Positions 49,477 to 58,803 of a DNA stretch of 64,000 nucleotides are shown piece after piece. Where the stretch lies: contig RHMC01000006.1 in assembly GCA_003719395.1 (NCBI GenBank), positions 26,489 to 90,488 of the forward strand, in the 5' to 3' direction. A model generated the notes under the pieces. It worked only from the letters and a program-made list of their open reading frames with translations, made no database searches and was not told where the DNA came from. Made by a program: the position numbers and the translations under genes. This stretch comes from Streptomyces altiplanensis (GTDB lineage Bacteria > Actinomycetota > Actinomycetes > Streptomycetales > Streptomycetaceae). How positions within the stretch are numbered: position 1 is the stretch's first letter; the number at the start of each line of letters is the position of its first letter.

Positions 49477-50575
49477 TGTTGCGGCTGGACGGGGCGACCG
49501 TGCGGTTCGGGAAGCGGGCGGCACTGGACGCCGTGGACCTGGAGGTCGCCGACCACGAGATCGTGTGCGTGCTCGGACCGAGCGGCAGCGGGAAGTCCAC
49601 GCTGCTGCGGGTCGTCGCGGGCCTTCAGCCGGCGGACGCGGGGCGGGTGCTGCTCGACGGACGCGACCAGCGCGGGGTGCCGGTGCACCGGCGCGGGGTC
49701 GGCCTGATGTTCCAGGACCACCAGCTCTTCCCGCAGCGCGACGTCGGCGGCAATGTCGCCTTCGGGCTGCGGATGCGGGGGGAAGGCAAGGCGGAACGGG
49801 CCCGGCGGGTCGGTGAGCTGCTGGAGATGGTCGGCCTGCCGGGCGCCGGGCGCCGGGCGGTCAGCACCCTGTCGGGCGGTGAACAGCAGCGGGTCGCGCT
49901 GGCGCGGGCGCTCGCTCCGCGCCGAAGCTGCTGATGCTCGACGAGCCGCTGGGCCAGCTCGACCGCGGCCTGCGCGAGCGCCTCGTCGTCGAGCTGCGAC
50001 AGCTCTTCGGGCGGCTGGGCACGACCGTACTGGCCGTCACGCACGACCAGGGCGAGGCCTTCGCGCTCGCCGACCGGGTGGTGGTCATGCAGGGCGGGCG
50101 GATCGCGCAGGCCGGTACGCCGCTGGAGGTCTGGCAGCGGCCGGCCTCCGAGTTCGTCGCCCGCTTCCTCGGCTTCGACAACGTCGTCGCGGCGACGGTC
50201 AGCGGAGAGGCCGCCGACACGGTGTGGGGCAAGATCCCCGTCCCGGCCGGATCGGCGCAGGGCGAGAGCCGTCTGCTGGTCCGTCCGGCGGGCGTCAGGA
50301 TGGTCCCGGCCGCGGACGGGCTGCCCTGCACGGTCACGGCGCGCACCTTCCGGGGCAGCCACGTCGCCGTACTGCTGCGGCCCGTGGGCGGGCCGCAACT
50401 GGAGGCGGAGTGCACGCTGCGGGACGCGCCCGAGGAGGGGGCACAGGTGGGCGTCGCCTTCGCCGCGGAGGACGTCGTGGTGCTGGAGCCCCTTGCGCCG
50501 GATTCGTCAGATGACGACGACTCCCGGAGCGCCGGCGATCACGGCGGACCGCTCAAGACCGATCGTCGCGCCTGA
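49476..50575 (+). CDS. thiQ: Thiamine ABC transporter ATPase (one frame break)
   Basis: The ATPase of the importer. Walker A is GPSGSGKSTLLRVVAG, the Q-loop GLMFQDHQLFPQRDV, and the signature STLSGGEQQRVALARALAP. One C is missing near 49920 (CCGCGCCGAAG for PRPKLL), giving a false stop at 49934. The continuing frame has Walker B LLMLDEPLGQLD and the H-loop AVTHDQGEAFALAD, then a TOBE-like C-terminal domain. The last 20 or so residues (DDDDSRSAGDHGG) are unusual and the natural end may differ. Confidence 0.9.
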
Positions 50576-50659
50576 CAGCTCCACCGTCAGCGGATCCGGG
50601 GCCGACAGGTCGTGGCCTGGGGAGAGTGCGCCGCGCGGACGGCGCCAAGGTGCTCGTCA

Positions 50660-50980
50660 GGCGCTTGTCGGACGCTCGTTCCCGGGCGTACCAGACCCGG
50701 TTCGTAGGCCAGGATCATCGCCTGCGCGGTCTCTGAGCTCCATCTTCGTGAAGAGCCGGTTGACGCGGGTCTTCACGGTGTGGCCGGTGATCGTCAGCCG
50801 GTGGGCGATGTCGGGGTTCGACAGGCCCTGCGCGATCAGCACCGGCACCTCGACCTCACGGGCGGTCAGTTCCCCGACCGTGCGCACCGGCCGCCACCAC
50901 CCGCACGGCGTGCAGGAGTTCGGGGAACGTCGCGTCCTTGAGCAGGAAGCCGCCGCCTTCGAGCGGTACGGACGCTGCCG
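50660..50980 (-). pseudogene. Remnant of a NarL/LuxR-type response regulator (C-terminal part)
   Basis: On the minus strand GGGFLLKDATFPELLHAVRV VAAG is the last helix of a receiver domain, followed almost directly by VGELTAREVEVPVLIAQGLS and NPDIAHRLTITGHTVKTRVN, the LuxR HTH, then LFTKMELRDRA. The phosphoacceptor part of the receiver is missing, the linker between domains is far too short, and frames change near 50870 and 50727. There is no partner kinase beside it. It abuts, head-on, a truncated glycosyltransferase, so this is probably a deletion scar. Confidence 0.7.
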
Positions 50981-51024
50981 CCTGGGCGCGGGCGCCGCGC
51001 TCGCCGCGTCCCGGGCCGGTTCCA

Positions 51025-51920
51025 GGACCGCCTCCCGGTCGGCCGCGATCGCCCGCCGGCACGGCTGCGACCGGGTGTGGTTCGGAGCGGCGGCGCCGCT
51101 GGGGCTGATGGCGCAGCGGCTGCGGCACGAGGCCGGGGCACGGACCGCCGTCGCGACGACGCACGGCCACGAGGTGTGGTGGGCGCGCGGGTACTGCTGC
51201 TGCGGACCGGGGCGGGGGCCGACACGGTGACGTACCTCGGGGCGAGCACCCGTACCCCGATCGCGGCGGCCCTCGGGCCCGGCGTGTGGCTGGAACAGCT
51301 CGTTTTGGGGGTCGACACCACCGCCTTCCGGTCCGGCCCCGACGCGACACCGGTACGGGAGAGGTACGGCCTCGCCGACCGGCCGGTGATCCTGTGCGCC
51401 GCCGGGCTCGTGGCCCGCAAGGGACAGGACACGCTGATCAGGGCACTGGGGAGGGTACGGCGCGACGTGCGCGGCGCCGTCTGCTGCTCGTCGGCGACGG
51501 GCCGTACGAGCGCCGGCTGCGCCGGACGGCGGCCGAGCACAGGGGTCACGGACGCCGTGGTCTTCGCGGGCGGTCATCCGCACGGGGCCGTGCCGTCCTT
51601 CTACGCCGCCGCCGATGTCTTCGCGGTGCCGTGCCGCACGCGAGAGCGCGGGCTGGAGGTGGAGGGGCTCGGCATCGTCCTCCTGGAGGCCGCCGCCGCC
51701 GGAGTGCCGGCGCTGGTGGGCGACTCGGGCGGTGCGCCGGACGCCGTACGGGACGGGGAGACGGGACACGTCGTCGACGGGCGGTCGGGGGCGGCTGGCG
51801 CGGATGCTCCACGCCCCCCTTCTCGCCCGGGCGACGGGCGAGAAGGGGCGGCACCGGGTGCGTACGGAGTGGAGCTGGGACCGGTCGTACGAGCGGCCGG
51901 CCGGGTTACTCGGCGGTTAG
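51025..51920 (+). pseudogene. N-terminally truncated GT4 glycosyltransferase, frame-broken
   Basis: Joined across frames the product reads IARRHGCDRVWFGAAAPLGL, VATTHGHEVWWAR, then YLGASTRTPIAAALGPGV, DRPVILCAAGLVARKGQDTL, LVGDGPYERRLRRTAAEH, DVFAVPCRTRERGLEVEGLG and IVLLEAAAAGVPALVGDSGG. These are the GT-B family 4 C-terminal domain and end of the N domain, as in phosphatidylinositol mannosyltransferase-like enzymes. The first 100 or so residues are absent, replaced by the opposite-strand regulator remnant, and there are breaks near 51205, 51480 and 51790. Probably non-functional. Confidence 0.75.
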
Positions 51921-53033
51921 CCGGGCCAGCGCCGCCGGGGCCTGGTCGACGGTGTCGACCAGGGCGATGCGGGACTCCATCGGGCGGCCCTCGGCCAGGG
52001 ACTGGAGCAGGGGCCAGGCGGGGAGCCGCTCGGTCCAGTGGGCGCGGTTCACCAGGACCATGGGGGTCGGTTCGCCGCGCGACTCGTAGTAGTTGGGGGT
52101 CGCGTTGTCGAAGATCTCCTGGACCGTGCCGGCCGCGCCGGGCAGGAAGACGACACCGGCGTTGCAGCGCGCGAGGAGGCCGTCCTCGCGGGTGGCGTTG
52201 GCGAAGTACTTGGCGATGTGGCCGGCGAAGGCGTTCGGGGGCTCGTGGCCGTAGAACCAGGTGGGGATGCCGATGGAGTCGCCGCCGGACGGCCAGCGGT
52301 CGCGGATCTCGAAGGCGGTGCGGGCCCAGTCGGTGATGGAGGGGGCGAAGGACGGGACCTTGGCGAGGAGCTGGAGAGCGTCGTCGAGTACGGCGTCGTC
52401 CTGGAGGGGAGCGAGGTACGCGCCGAGGTTCGCCGCCTCCATCGCGCCGGGGCCGCCGCCGGTGGCGACGGTCACGCCGCTGCGGGCGAGGGTGCGGCCG
52501 AGGCGTGCGGCGCCGGCGTAGGCGGTGGTGCCGCGGGCCATGGCGTGGCCGCCATGACGCCGATGACGCGGGCGCCGGCGAGGTGTTCGTCGAGGGCGTC
52601 CGAGACGGCGTCGTCGTGGATGGAGCGGAGCATCGAGGCGAACATGTTCGCCGTCGGCCTTGGTGCGCTGGAACCAGGTGTACGCGAGGGCGTCGGGGGT
52701 GGCGTCGTACCCCTGCTCCAGGTGCTCGAAGAGGGTGTCGGCGGTGTAGAGCAGCCCGCGGTACGGGTCGAAGGGGAGGTCGGGGACGGGCGGGAAGACG
52801 AAGGCGCCGTCCGCGCGGACCTTGGCGAGGCCGTCGGGGTGCATGGGGCAGCCGAGGAACACGGCCCCGGATGTGGCGACGGCGAGGAGGTCGGGGGTAC
52901 GGGCCGTCAGGTCGACGGCCTGGACGCGGTAGCCGCCGAGCGCGCCGAGCGCGCCGGCGGCGTCGAACTCGGCGAGGGTCTCGATCTCGTGGTCGTGGTC
53001 GTGGCGGGCGTCGGGGTCCGTGAGTTGAGGCAC
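51906..53033 (-). CDS. LOG-family (Rossmann-fold nucleotide-binding) protein
   Basis: About 375 residues. The LOG hallmarks are TVATGGGPGAMEAANLGA and FLPGAAGTVQEIFDNA (PGGxGTxxE with Ala replacing one Gly). Such proteins include cytokinin-activating phosphoribohydrolases and 'lysine decarboxylase-like' proteins; activity here is unproven. Between about 52550 and 52650 the frame reads PLHPRRRRLGRPRRTPRRRP, but shifting it gives FASMLRSIHDDAVSDALDEH and LAGARVIGVMGGHAMARGT. This indicates two compensating indels, so the true protein differs from the open frame there. It overlaps the glycosyltransferase tail by 15 bases. Confidence 0.83.
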   Translation of the reverse strand: MPQLTDPDARHDHDHEIETLAEFDAAGALGALGGYRVQAVDLTARTPDLLAVATSGAVFLGCPMHPDGLAKVRADGAFVFPPVPDLPFDPYRGLLYTADTLFEHLEQGYDATPDALAYTWFQRTKADGEHVRLDAPLHPRRRRLGRPRRTPRRRPRHRRHGGHAMARGTTAYAGAARLGRTLARSGVTVATGGGPGAMEAANLGAYLAPLQDDAVLDDALQLLAKVPSFAPSITDWARTAFEIRDRWPSGGDSIGIPTWFYGHEPPNAFAGHIAKYFANATREDGLLARCNAGVVFLPGAAGTVQEIFDNATPNYYESRGEPTPMVLVNRAHWTERLPAWPLLQSLAEGRPMESRIALVDTVDQAPAALARLTAE

Positions 53034-53164
53034 GCGACGATGCTAGGCGGTGGGCGGTACGGCGCGTTGTCGGGGGAGCGGGGCCGGGGAACGGGGCCGG
53101 CCCCGCGGCGGGGGCCGCCCTGTTCCGCGCGGACTGCCCGGGCGGGGCTCGGGCCGGGCGGGGA

Positions 53165-54333
53165 TCAGGAGGTCAGGGGGAGGGCCGCCAGGACTGCCAG
53201 GACGCAGGTCACGGGGGTGAAGACGGTCAGGACGGCTGTCGCTCTCAGGGCCGCCGCCGTGCGGAGGGTCTGGGAGGGGGCGCCCATGCGGGCCAGGGTT
53301 TCCGCGGTGGCCGTGCGGGCGTGTTTCGCCTCCAGGGCCGCCATCAGCAGCGTGCCGACCGTGCAGCCCGCCACCAGTGCCGCGCCCAGGCCGGTCAGGG
53401 GGCCGAAGGGGGCGGCGGAGCCGGTGTCGGGCAGGGTCGCCGAGGAGATCGCCGCCGACGCCACCGCGCACACCACGCCCAGCGGGCGGCCGATCCGGTG
53501 GGCCTCGTCCATCAGGACGCGGCCGCGAGCAGCCGCACCGCGCCCGGACGCACGCGCTGGCGCAGGCGGCCGGCGAGGTGGGTCAGCCCGGGGCCCGCGA
53601 GGGCGAGGCCGAGGGCGGTCAGGGCCCAGCCGGCCAGGACGCCGGGCGGGGCCACGTCCAGCCGGCCCGGCAGCGGGAGCGGCGCGCCGGGGACGCCGCG
53701 GCTCGCGTAGGTCTCGACCGCGAGGCCCGCGGCGACGAGGGCCACTCCCCAGGGCAGGCCGGCGGGGGGCGGGGGCGCGGAGGACTGTTCGCCGGACGGC
53801 TGTTCGCCGGAGCGCTTCGGGCGGCGCGGACGCAGTGCCACGGCGCTCGCGACGGCCGCCGTGACCGGCACCAGGCTCAGCAGGGTGAGCACGGCGGCCG
53901 ACGGCAACGGCTGGTCCGCGGCCAGCAGCCCGGCCGCCGCGCTGTCGAAGGGCAGGTGGCCGGGACCGCCGCGCAGGTGGAGGAAGAGGAGGAGCGCCAG
54001 CACGCTGCCCAGGGCGCAGGAGACCGCCGTGGACACGGCCGCGAGCGCCGCGAGGCGGGCCGGGCCGAGGCCGACGGCGGAGAGTCCCGCGCGCGGCGGG
54101 CTCGTACCGGGGTCGGTGCGGGCCACCGCCACCGCGAAGTACACGGTGGCTGCGAGCGGGGCCAGGCACCAGAGCAGGCGCAGCGCGGAGTCCCTGGACT
54201 GCGCGGGATGGCCCATCGCGTGACCCAGGGTGCACAGGAGGAGGAAACCTACGCCGCCCGATGCCACCGCGACCAGCAGTCGCCGCAGCAGGACCAGCGG
54301 GTGGGTGCCGCGGGCTAGACGGAGAGCGAGCAC
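53165..54333 (-). CDS. ABC exporter permease, FtsX-like (frame break)
   Basis: About 389 residues with several hydrophobic helices (LVAVASGGVGFLLLCTLGHA, LLWCLAPLAATVYFAVAVAR, AVLTLLSLVPVTAAVASAVA). The second half has LVAGCTVGTLLMAALEAKHA, ARMGAPSQTLRTAAALRATA and VTCVLAVLAALPL, the FtsX/MacB-type C-terminus. The frame breaks near 53518 (RLLAAAS-stop versus VLMDEAHRIGRPLGVV). GTG 54333 overlaps the end of the ATPase gene by 19 bases, so the two form an operon. The substrate is unknown. Confidence 0.8.
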
Positions 54334-55043
54334 GCGGCCCGGCCTTCCGCACCGTCCACCTGTACGGAGTTGACGGGGCACCCGTCGAGCAGCGACACCG
54401 TACGGTCCGCGAGCATCGCCACCTCCGCGTCGTGCGTCGCGAGGACGACCGTGATGCGGTGCGAGCGGGCCGCGGCGGTGAGCGTACGCAGCACCTGGGC
54501 ACGGTCCTTGCGGTGCAGCGGAGCCGTCGGTTCGTCCGCGAACAGCACTGCCGGCGTGTTGACCAGCGAGCGGGCGATGGCGATCCGCTGGCGCTGGGAC
54601 TGCAGGAGCGCGGCGGGCCGCTTGCGGGCGACCGCGCCGATGTCGAGCCGCTCCAGCCACTCCATGGCGGTCTTCTTCGCGGCGCGGTGCGAGATGCCGT
54701 GGAGGAGGAGCGGCAGGGCCGCGTTCTCCCAGGCGCTCAGTTCCGGCAGGAGCCGGGGCTCGGGGTCGATCCAGCCGAACCGGTCACGGCGCAGCCGTTC
54801 ACGCAGCACGGGACTCATGGTGTGCACGGGCGCGCTGTTGAACCACACTTCGCCCTCTTCGGGGACCAGCTGGCCGGAGAGGCACTGGAGGAGGGTCGTC
54901 TTGCCGCTGCCGCGCGGGCCGTTGACGGCGAGGATCTCGCCCTCGCGCACGCCCAGCGAGACGCCGGCGAGGGCGGGGGAGCCGCTGTACGAATAGTGCA
55001 GAGAGCGTGCCCAGAGCACATCGTTGTCGGGTGGGGCCACCAT
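54315..55043 (-). CDS. ABC transporter ATPase with degenerate signature motif
   Basis: A 242-residue ATPase of the exporter (MacB/LolD) type. Walker A is NGPRGSGKTTLLQCLSG, Walker B AVLFADEPTAPLHRKD, and the H-loop VVLATHDAEVAMLAD. The signature reads LLQSQRQRIAIARSL, where LSGGQ would be expected, and the Q-loop area is RFGWIDPEPRLLPELSAWEN, lacking the usual glutamine. ATG 55043 follows GAGGT; 55052 would add three residues. A perfect palindrome lies 40 bases upstream. Confidence 0.85.
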   Translation of the reverse strand: MVAPPDNDVLWARSLHYSYSGSPALAGVSLGVREGEILAVNGPRGSGKTTLLQCLSGQLVPEEGEVWFNSAPVHTMSPVLRERLRRDRFGWIDPEPRLLPELSAWENAALPLLLHGISHRAAKKTAMEWLERLDIGAVARKRPAALLQSQRQRIAIARSLVNTPAVLFADEPTAPLHRKDRAQVLRTLTAAARSHRITVVLATHDAEVAMLADRTVSLLDGCPVNSVQVDGAEGRAACSLSV

Positions 55044-55082
55044 GGCGTACACCTCACGTCTTGAGTGTCACAGCAGATATCC

Positions 55083-55104
55083 CGTTCCCCCGTACGGGGG
55101 AACG
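55083..55104. promoter_or_regulatory. 22-bp perfect palindrome, probable operator of the ABC pair
   Basis: The half-site CGTTCCCCCGT (55083-55093) is followed directly by its exact complement (55094-55104). It lies 40-61 bases upstream of the ATPase ATG on the minus strand, where a repressor would overlap the promoter. No regulator gene is adjacent. Confidence 0.6.
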
Positions 55105-55170
55105 AAGACGGGGCCGATCGGTCACTGGGCACCGTAAGGATTCATGACGTGATGGCGTGGCAAGCGCGCG

Positions 55171-55212
55171 GCCCGGATACGTCCGTTCTCACTCGAACGG
55201 GCGAATCCGGGC
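55171..55212 (-). terminator. Terminator downstream of the aminotransferase gene
   Basis: Nested inverted repeats: GCCCGGAT (55171-55178) with ATCCGGGC (55205-55212), enclosing CCGTTC (55183-55188) with GAACGG (55195-55200). It is read from the minus strand after the aminotransferase stop at 55250. Confidence 0.6.
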
Positions 55213-55249
55213 GCGATTGGGTCATACGATCAGAGCAGGTTCACCTGGC

Positions 55250-56611
55250 TCAGAGCTTGGTCCAGGCCTCCGTGAGCACCTGACGCAGGATGCCCTCGAT
55301 CTCGTCGAAGGTCTCCTGGTTGGAGATCAGCGGCGGGGCGAGCTGGACGACCGGGTCGCCACGGTCGTCGGCGCGGCAGTACAGGCCGTTCTCGAAGAGG
55401 GCCTTGGAGAGGAAGCCGTAGAGCACGCGCTCCGTCTCCTCGTCCGTGAAGGTCTCCTTCGTGGCCTTGTCCTTCACCAGCTCGATGCCGTAGAAGAAGC
55501 CGTTGCCGCGGACGTCGCCGACGATCGGCAGGTCGTTGAGCTTCTTCAGCGTCGAGAAGAACGCGTCCTCGTTGTCGAGCACGTGCTGGTTGAGGCCCTC
55601 GCGCTCGAAGATGTCGAGGTTCGCGCAGCCGACCGCGGCGGAGACCGGGTGGCCACCGAAGGTGTAGCCGTGCAGGAAGGTGTTGTCACCCTTGTAGAAC
55701 GGCTCGGCCAGCTTGTCCGAGATGATGCACGCGCCGATCGGGGAGTAGCCCGACGTCATGCCCTTGGCGCAGGTGATCATGTCCGGTACGTAGTCGAACT
55801 TGTCGCACGCGAACATCGTGCCGAGGCGGCCGAAGGCGCAGATGACCTCGTCCGAGACGAGCAGCACGTCGTACTTGTCGCAGATCTCACGGACCCGCTG
55901 GAAGTACCCGGGCGGCGGCGGGAAGCAGCCGCCGGCGTTCTGCACCGGCTCCAGGAAGACGGCCGCGACCGTCTCCGGGCCCTCGAAGAGGATCTCCTGC
56001 TCGATCTGGTCGGCGGCCCAGCGGCCGAAGGCCTCCGGGTCGTCGCCGTGGATCGGCGCGCGGTAGATGTTGGTGTTCGGCACCTTGTGCGCACCCGGTA
56101 CGAGCGGCTCGAAGGGGGCCTTGAGGGCCGGCAGGCCGGTGATGGACAGGGCGCCCTGCGGGGTGCCGTGGTAGGCCACCGCGCGGGAGATCACCTTGTA
56201 CTTGGTGTGGTTGCCGGTGAGCTTGTGGTACTGCTTCGCCAGCTTCCACGCGGTCTCGACGGCCTCGCCGCCACCGGTGGTGAAGAAGACCTTGTTGAGG
56301 TCGCCCGGCGCGTAGTTGGCGAGGCGCTCGGCCAGCTCGACGGCCTTGGGGTGGGCGTACGACCAGATCGGGAAGAAGGCGAGTTCCTGAGCCTGCTTGT
56401 ACGCGGTCTCGGCGAGCTCGTGCCGGCCGTGACCGGCGTTGACCACGAAGAGGCCGGAGAGGCCGTCGAGGTACTTCTTGCCCTTGTCGTCGTAGATGTA
56501 GGTGCCCTCACCACGCACGATGGTGGGCACGGGTGCGTTCTCGTAGGACGACATGCGGGTGAAATGCATCCACAGGTGGTCGTACGCGGTCTTGGAGAGG
56601 TCCTGGCTCAC
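55250..56611 (-). CDS. Class III PLP-dependent aminotransferase (putrescine/GABA/beta-alanine type)
   Basis: A 453-residue omega-aminotransferase. Seen are GEGTYIYDDKGKKYLDGLSG, FFTTGGGEAVETAWKLAKQY, SRAVAYHGTPQGALSITG, VFLEPVQNAGGCFPPPPGYF, VLLVSDEVICAFGRLGTMFA with the PLP aspartate, and CAKGMTSGYSPIGACII with the Schiff-base Lys. GTG 56611 lies 5 bases past the AsnC gene stop. With the flanking Lrp regulator, aldehyde dehydrogenase and polyamine-binding lipoprotein, deamination of putrescine or a related amine is likely; pyruvate or 2-oxoglutarate as acceptor is not determined. Confidence 0.9.
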   Translation of the reverse strand: MSQDLSKTAYDHLWMHFTRMSSYENAPVPTIVRGEGTYIYDDKGKKYLDGLSGLFVVNAGHGRHELAETAYKQAQELAFFPIWSYAHPKAVELAERLANYAPGDLNKVFFTTGGGEAVETAWKLAKQYHKLTGNHTKYKVISRAVAYHGTPQGALSITGLPALKAPFEPLVPGAHKVPNTNIYRAPIHGDDPEAFGRWAADQIEQEILFEGPETVAAVFLEPVQNAGGCFPPPPGYFQRVREICDKYDVLLVSDEVICAFGRLGTMFACDKFDYVPDMITCAKGMTSGYSPIGACIISDKLAEPFYKGDNTFLHGYTFGGHPVSAAVGCANLDIFEREGLNQHVLDNEDAFFSTLKKLNDLPIVGDVRGNGFFYGIELVKDKATKETFTDEETERVLYGFLSKALFENGLYCRADDRGDPVVQLAPPLISNQETFDEIEGILRQVLTEAWTKL

Positions 56612-56613
56612 GA

Positions 56614-57120
56614 CTATCGGGTTCCCCACATATAGGTCTGCTTCTTCAGCTTGAGGTAGACGAAGCTCTCGGTGGAACGCACGCCGGGGAGCGTGCGGAT
56701 CCTCTTGTTGATCACTTCGAGCAGGTGGTCGTCGTCCTCGCAGACGATCTCCACCATGAGGTCGAAGGAGCCCGCGGTCATCACCACGTACTCGCACTCG
56801 GCCATGGCCGTCAGCGCTTCGGCGACGGGGTCGAGGTCGCCCTCGACGTTGATGCCGACCATGGCCTGCCGCCGGAAGCCCACGGTGAGCGGGTCGGTGA
56901 CGGCGACGATCTGCATCACGCCCTGGTCGAGCAGCTTCTGCACGCGCTGGCGCACGGCCGCCTCGGAGAGGCCCACGGCCTTGCCGATGGAGGCGTAAGG
57001 ACGGCGTCCGTCCTCCTGGAGCTGCTCGATGATCGCCAGAGACACGGCATCGACCGTTGGGGACGAGCCGTTCCCGGTTCTGGAATCTGCGCTTCTACTG
57101 GCCACGTCTTCACTGTGCAC
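56614..57120 (-). CDS. AsnC/Lrp-family transcriptional regulator
   Basis: About 168 residues. The N-terminal HTH is LAIIEQLQEDGRRPYASIGK followed by AVGLSEAAVRQRVQKLLDQG. The C-terminal RAM domain is QAMVGINVEGDLDPVAEALT and YVVMTAGSFDLMVEIVCEDD. GTG 57120 (MHSEDVASRSADSR) is preferred; a start at 57174 would add 18 residues. It lies between the aminotransferase (same strand) and the divergent aldehyde dehydrogenase, so it probably controls both. Confidence 0.88.
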   Translation of the reverse strand: MHSEDVASRSADSRTGNGSSPTVDAVSLAIIEQLQEDGRRPYASIGKAVGLSEAAVRQRVQKLLDQGVMQIVAVTDPLTVGFRRQAMVGINVEGDLDPVAEALTAMAECEYVVMTAGSFDLMVEIVCEDDDHLLEVINKRIRTLPGVRSTESFVYLKLKKQTYMWGTR

Positions 57121-57285
57121 GACGTCTCGACTGTTCCGCAACCCCAAACCGATGAAATCCGTTGTTTGGAGCATCGCATCTTGCTGAATCCGAAGTTCCC
57201 GGCATGCGGGTATGTCGAAAGCGATACCCGAGCGACTAGGGTGGGCATCTCAGCAATCGGACATCCGACCAGGGAAGGGGTGGCT

Positions 57286-58724
57286 GTGACCACCGAACTG
57301 CGCCGCCTGCGCAACTACATCGACGGAGAGTTCCGCGACGCCGCCGACGGGCGGACCATCGACGTGGTCAACCCGGCCACGGGCGACGTGTACGCCACCT
57401 CGCCGCTCTCCGGCCAGGAGGACGTCGACGCCGCCATGGCGGCCGCCGCCGCGGCCTTCCCGGCCTGGCGCGACACCACGCCCGCGGAGCGCCAGAAGGC
57501 ACTGCTCAAGATCGCGGACGCCTTCGAGGAGCGCGCCGAGGAGCTGATCGAGGCCGAGTCCGAGAACACCGGCAAGCCGCTCGGTCTCACGCGGACCGAG
57601 GAACTGCCGCCCATGGTCGACCAGATCCGCTTCTTCGCGGGCGCGGCCCGGCTGCTCGAAGGCCGCTCGGCCGGCGAGTACATGGAGGGCCTGACCTCCA
57701 TCATCCGCCGCGAGCCGGTCGGCGTCTGCGCGCAGGTCGCGCCGTGGAACTACCCGATGATGATGGCCGTGTGGAAGTTCGCCCCGGCGCTCGCCGCGGG
57801 CAACACGGTCGTCCTGAAGCCGTCGGACACGACCCCGGCGTCCACCGTCCTGATGGCCGAGATCATCGGCTCGATCGTCCCCAAGGGCGTCTTCAACGTC
57901 GTCTGCGGCGACCGTGACACCGGCCGCGCGATGGTCGAGCACCCGGTCCCGGCGATGGCCTCCATCACCGGTTCCGTACGGGCCGGCATGCAGGTCGCCG
58001 AGTCCGCCGCCAAGGACGTCAAGCGCGTCCACCTGGAGCTCGGCGGCAAGGCGCCGGTCGTCGTCTTCGACGACACCGACATCGCCAAGGCGTCGAGGAC
58101 ATCTCGATCGCGGGCTTCTTCAACGCCGGCCAGGACTGCACCGCCGCGACGCGCGTGCTCGTACAGGAGTCGATCCACGACGAGTTCGTGACCGCGCTGG
58201 CGAAGGCCGCCGCCGACACGAAGACCGGGCAGCCGGACGACGAGGACGTGCTCTACGGCCCGCTCAACAACGCCAACCAGCTCAAGCAGGTCAGCGGCTT
58301 CATCGAGCGTCTCCCGGCGCACGCCAAGGTCGAGGCGGGCGGCGAGCGGGTCGGCGACAAGGGCTACTTCTACGCCCCGACCGTCGTCTCCGGCCTCAAG
58401 CAGGACGACGAGATCATCCAGAACGAGGTCTTCGGCCCCGTCATCACCGTCCAGTCCTTCACGGACGAGGCGCAGGCCCTGGAGTGGGCCAACGGCGTCG
58501 ACTACGCGCTGGCGTCCTCGGTGTGGACCAAGGACCACGCCCGGGCCATGCGCATGTCCAAGAACCTGGACTTCGGCTGCGTATGGATCAACACCCACAT
58601 CCCGCTGGTCGCGGAGATGCCGCACGGCGGCTTCAAGAAGTCCGGTTACGGCAAGGACCTCTCGGCGTACGGCTTCGAGGACTACACGCGCATCAAGCAC
58701 GTGATGACCTCGATCGAGGGCTGA
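57286..58724 (+). CDS. Aldehyde dehydrogenase, gamma-aminobutyraldehyde type (frame break)
   Basis: A ~479-residue NAD-dependent aldehyde dehydrogenase. Visible are VNPATGDVYATSPLSG, VAPWNYPMMMAVWKFAPALA, TVVLKPSDTTPASTVLMAEI, ITGSVRAGMQVAESAAKDVK and LELGGKAPVVVFDDTDI. One G is missing near 58094 (AAGGCGTCG for KAVED). The next frame has the catalytic Cys in AGFFNAGQDCTAATRVLVQE and NEVFGPVITVQSFTDEAQAL. GTG 57286 follows GGGAAGGGG. With the aminotransferase it would carry putrescine to GABA via 4-aminobutanal; this is inference from context. Confidence 0.9.
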
Positions 58725-58740
58725 TCAGGACGCTGTTCCA

Positions 58741-58779
58741 CGAGGGCGGGCGGTAGACAGACTGTCTACCGCGCCCTCG
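58741..58779. terminator. Strong palindrome between the dehydrogenase and PotD-like genes
   Basis: CGGTAGACAG and CTGTCTACCG (58751-58771) are separated by one base, and the outer arms CGAGGGCG/CGCCCTCG extend the stem to 18 bp with a two-base bulge. It may be a terminator or, given the near-perfect central palindrome just upstream of the next ATG, an operator. Confidence 0.55.
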
Positions 58780-58803
58780 CCGTGCGGGACGAGAGTGGGC
58801 GCC

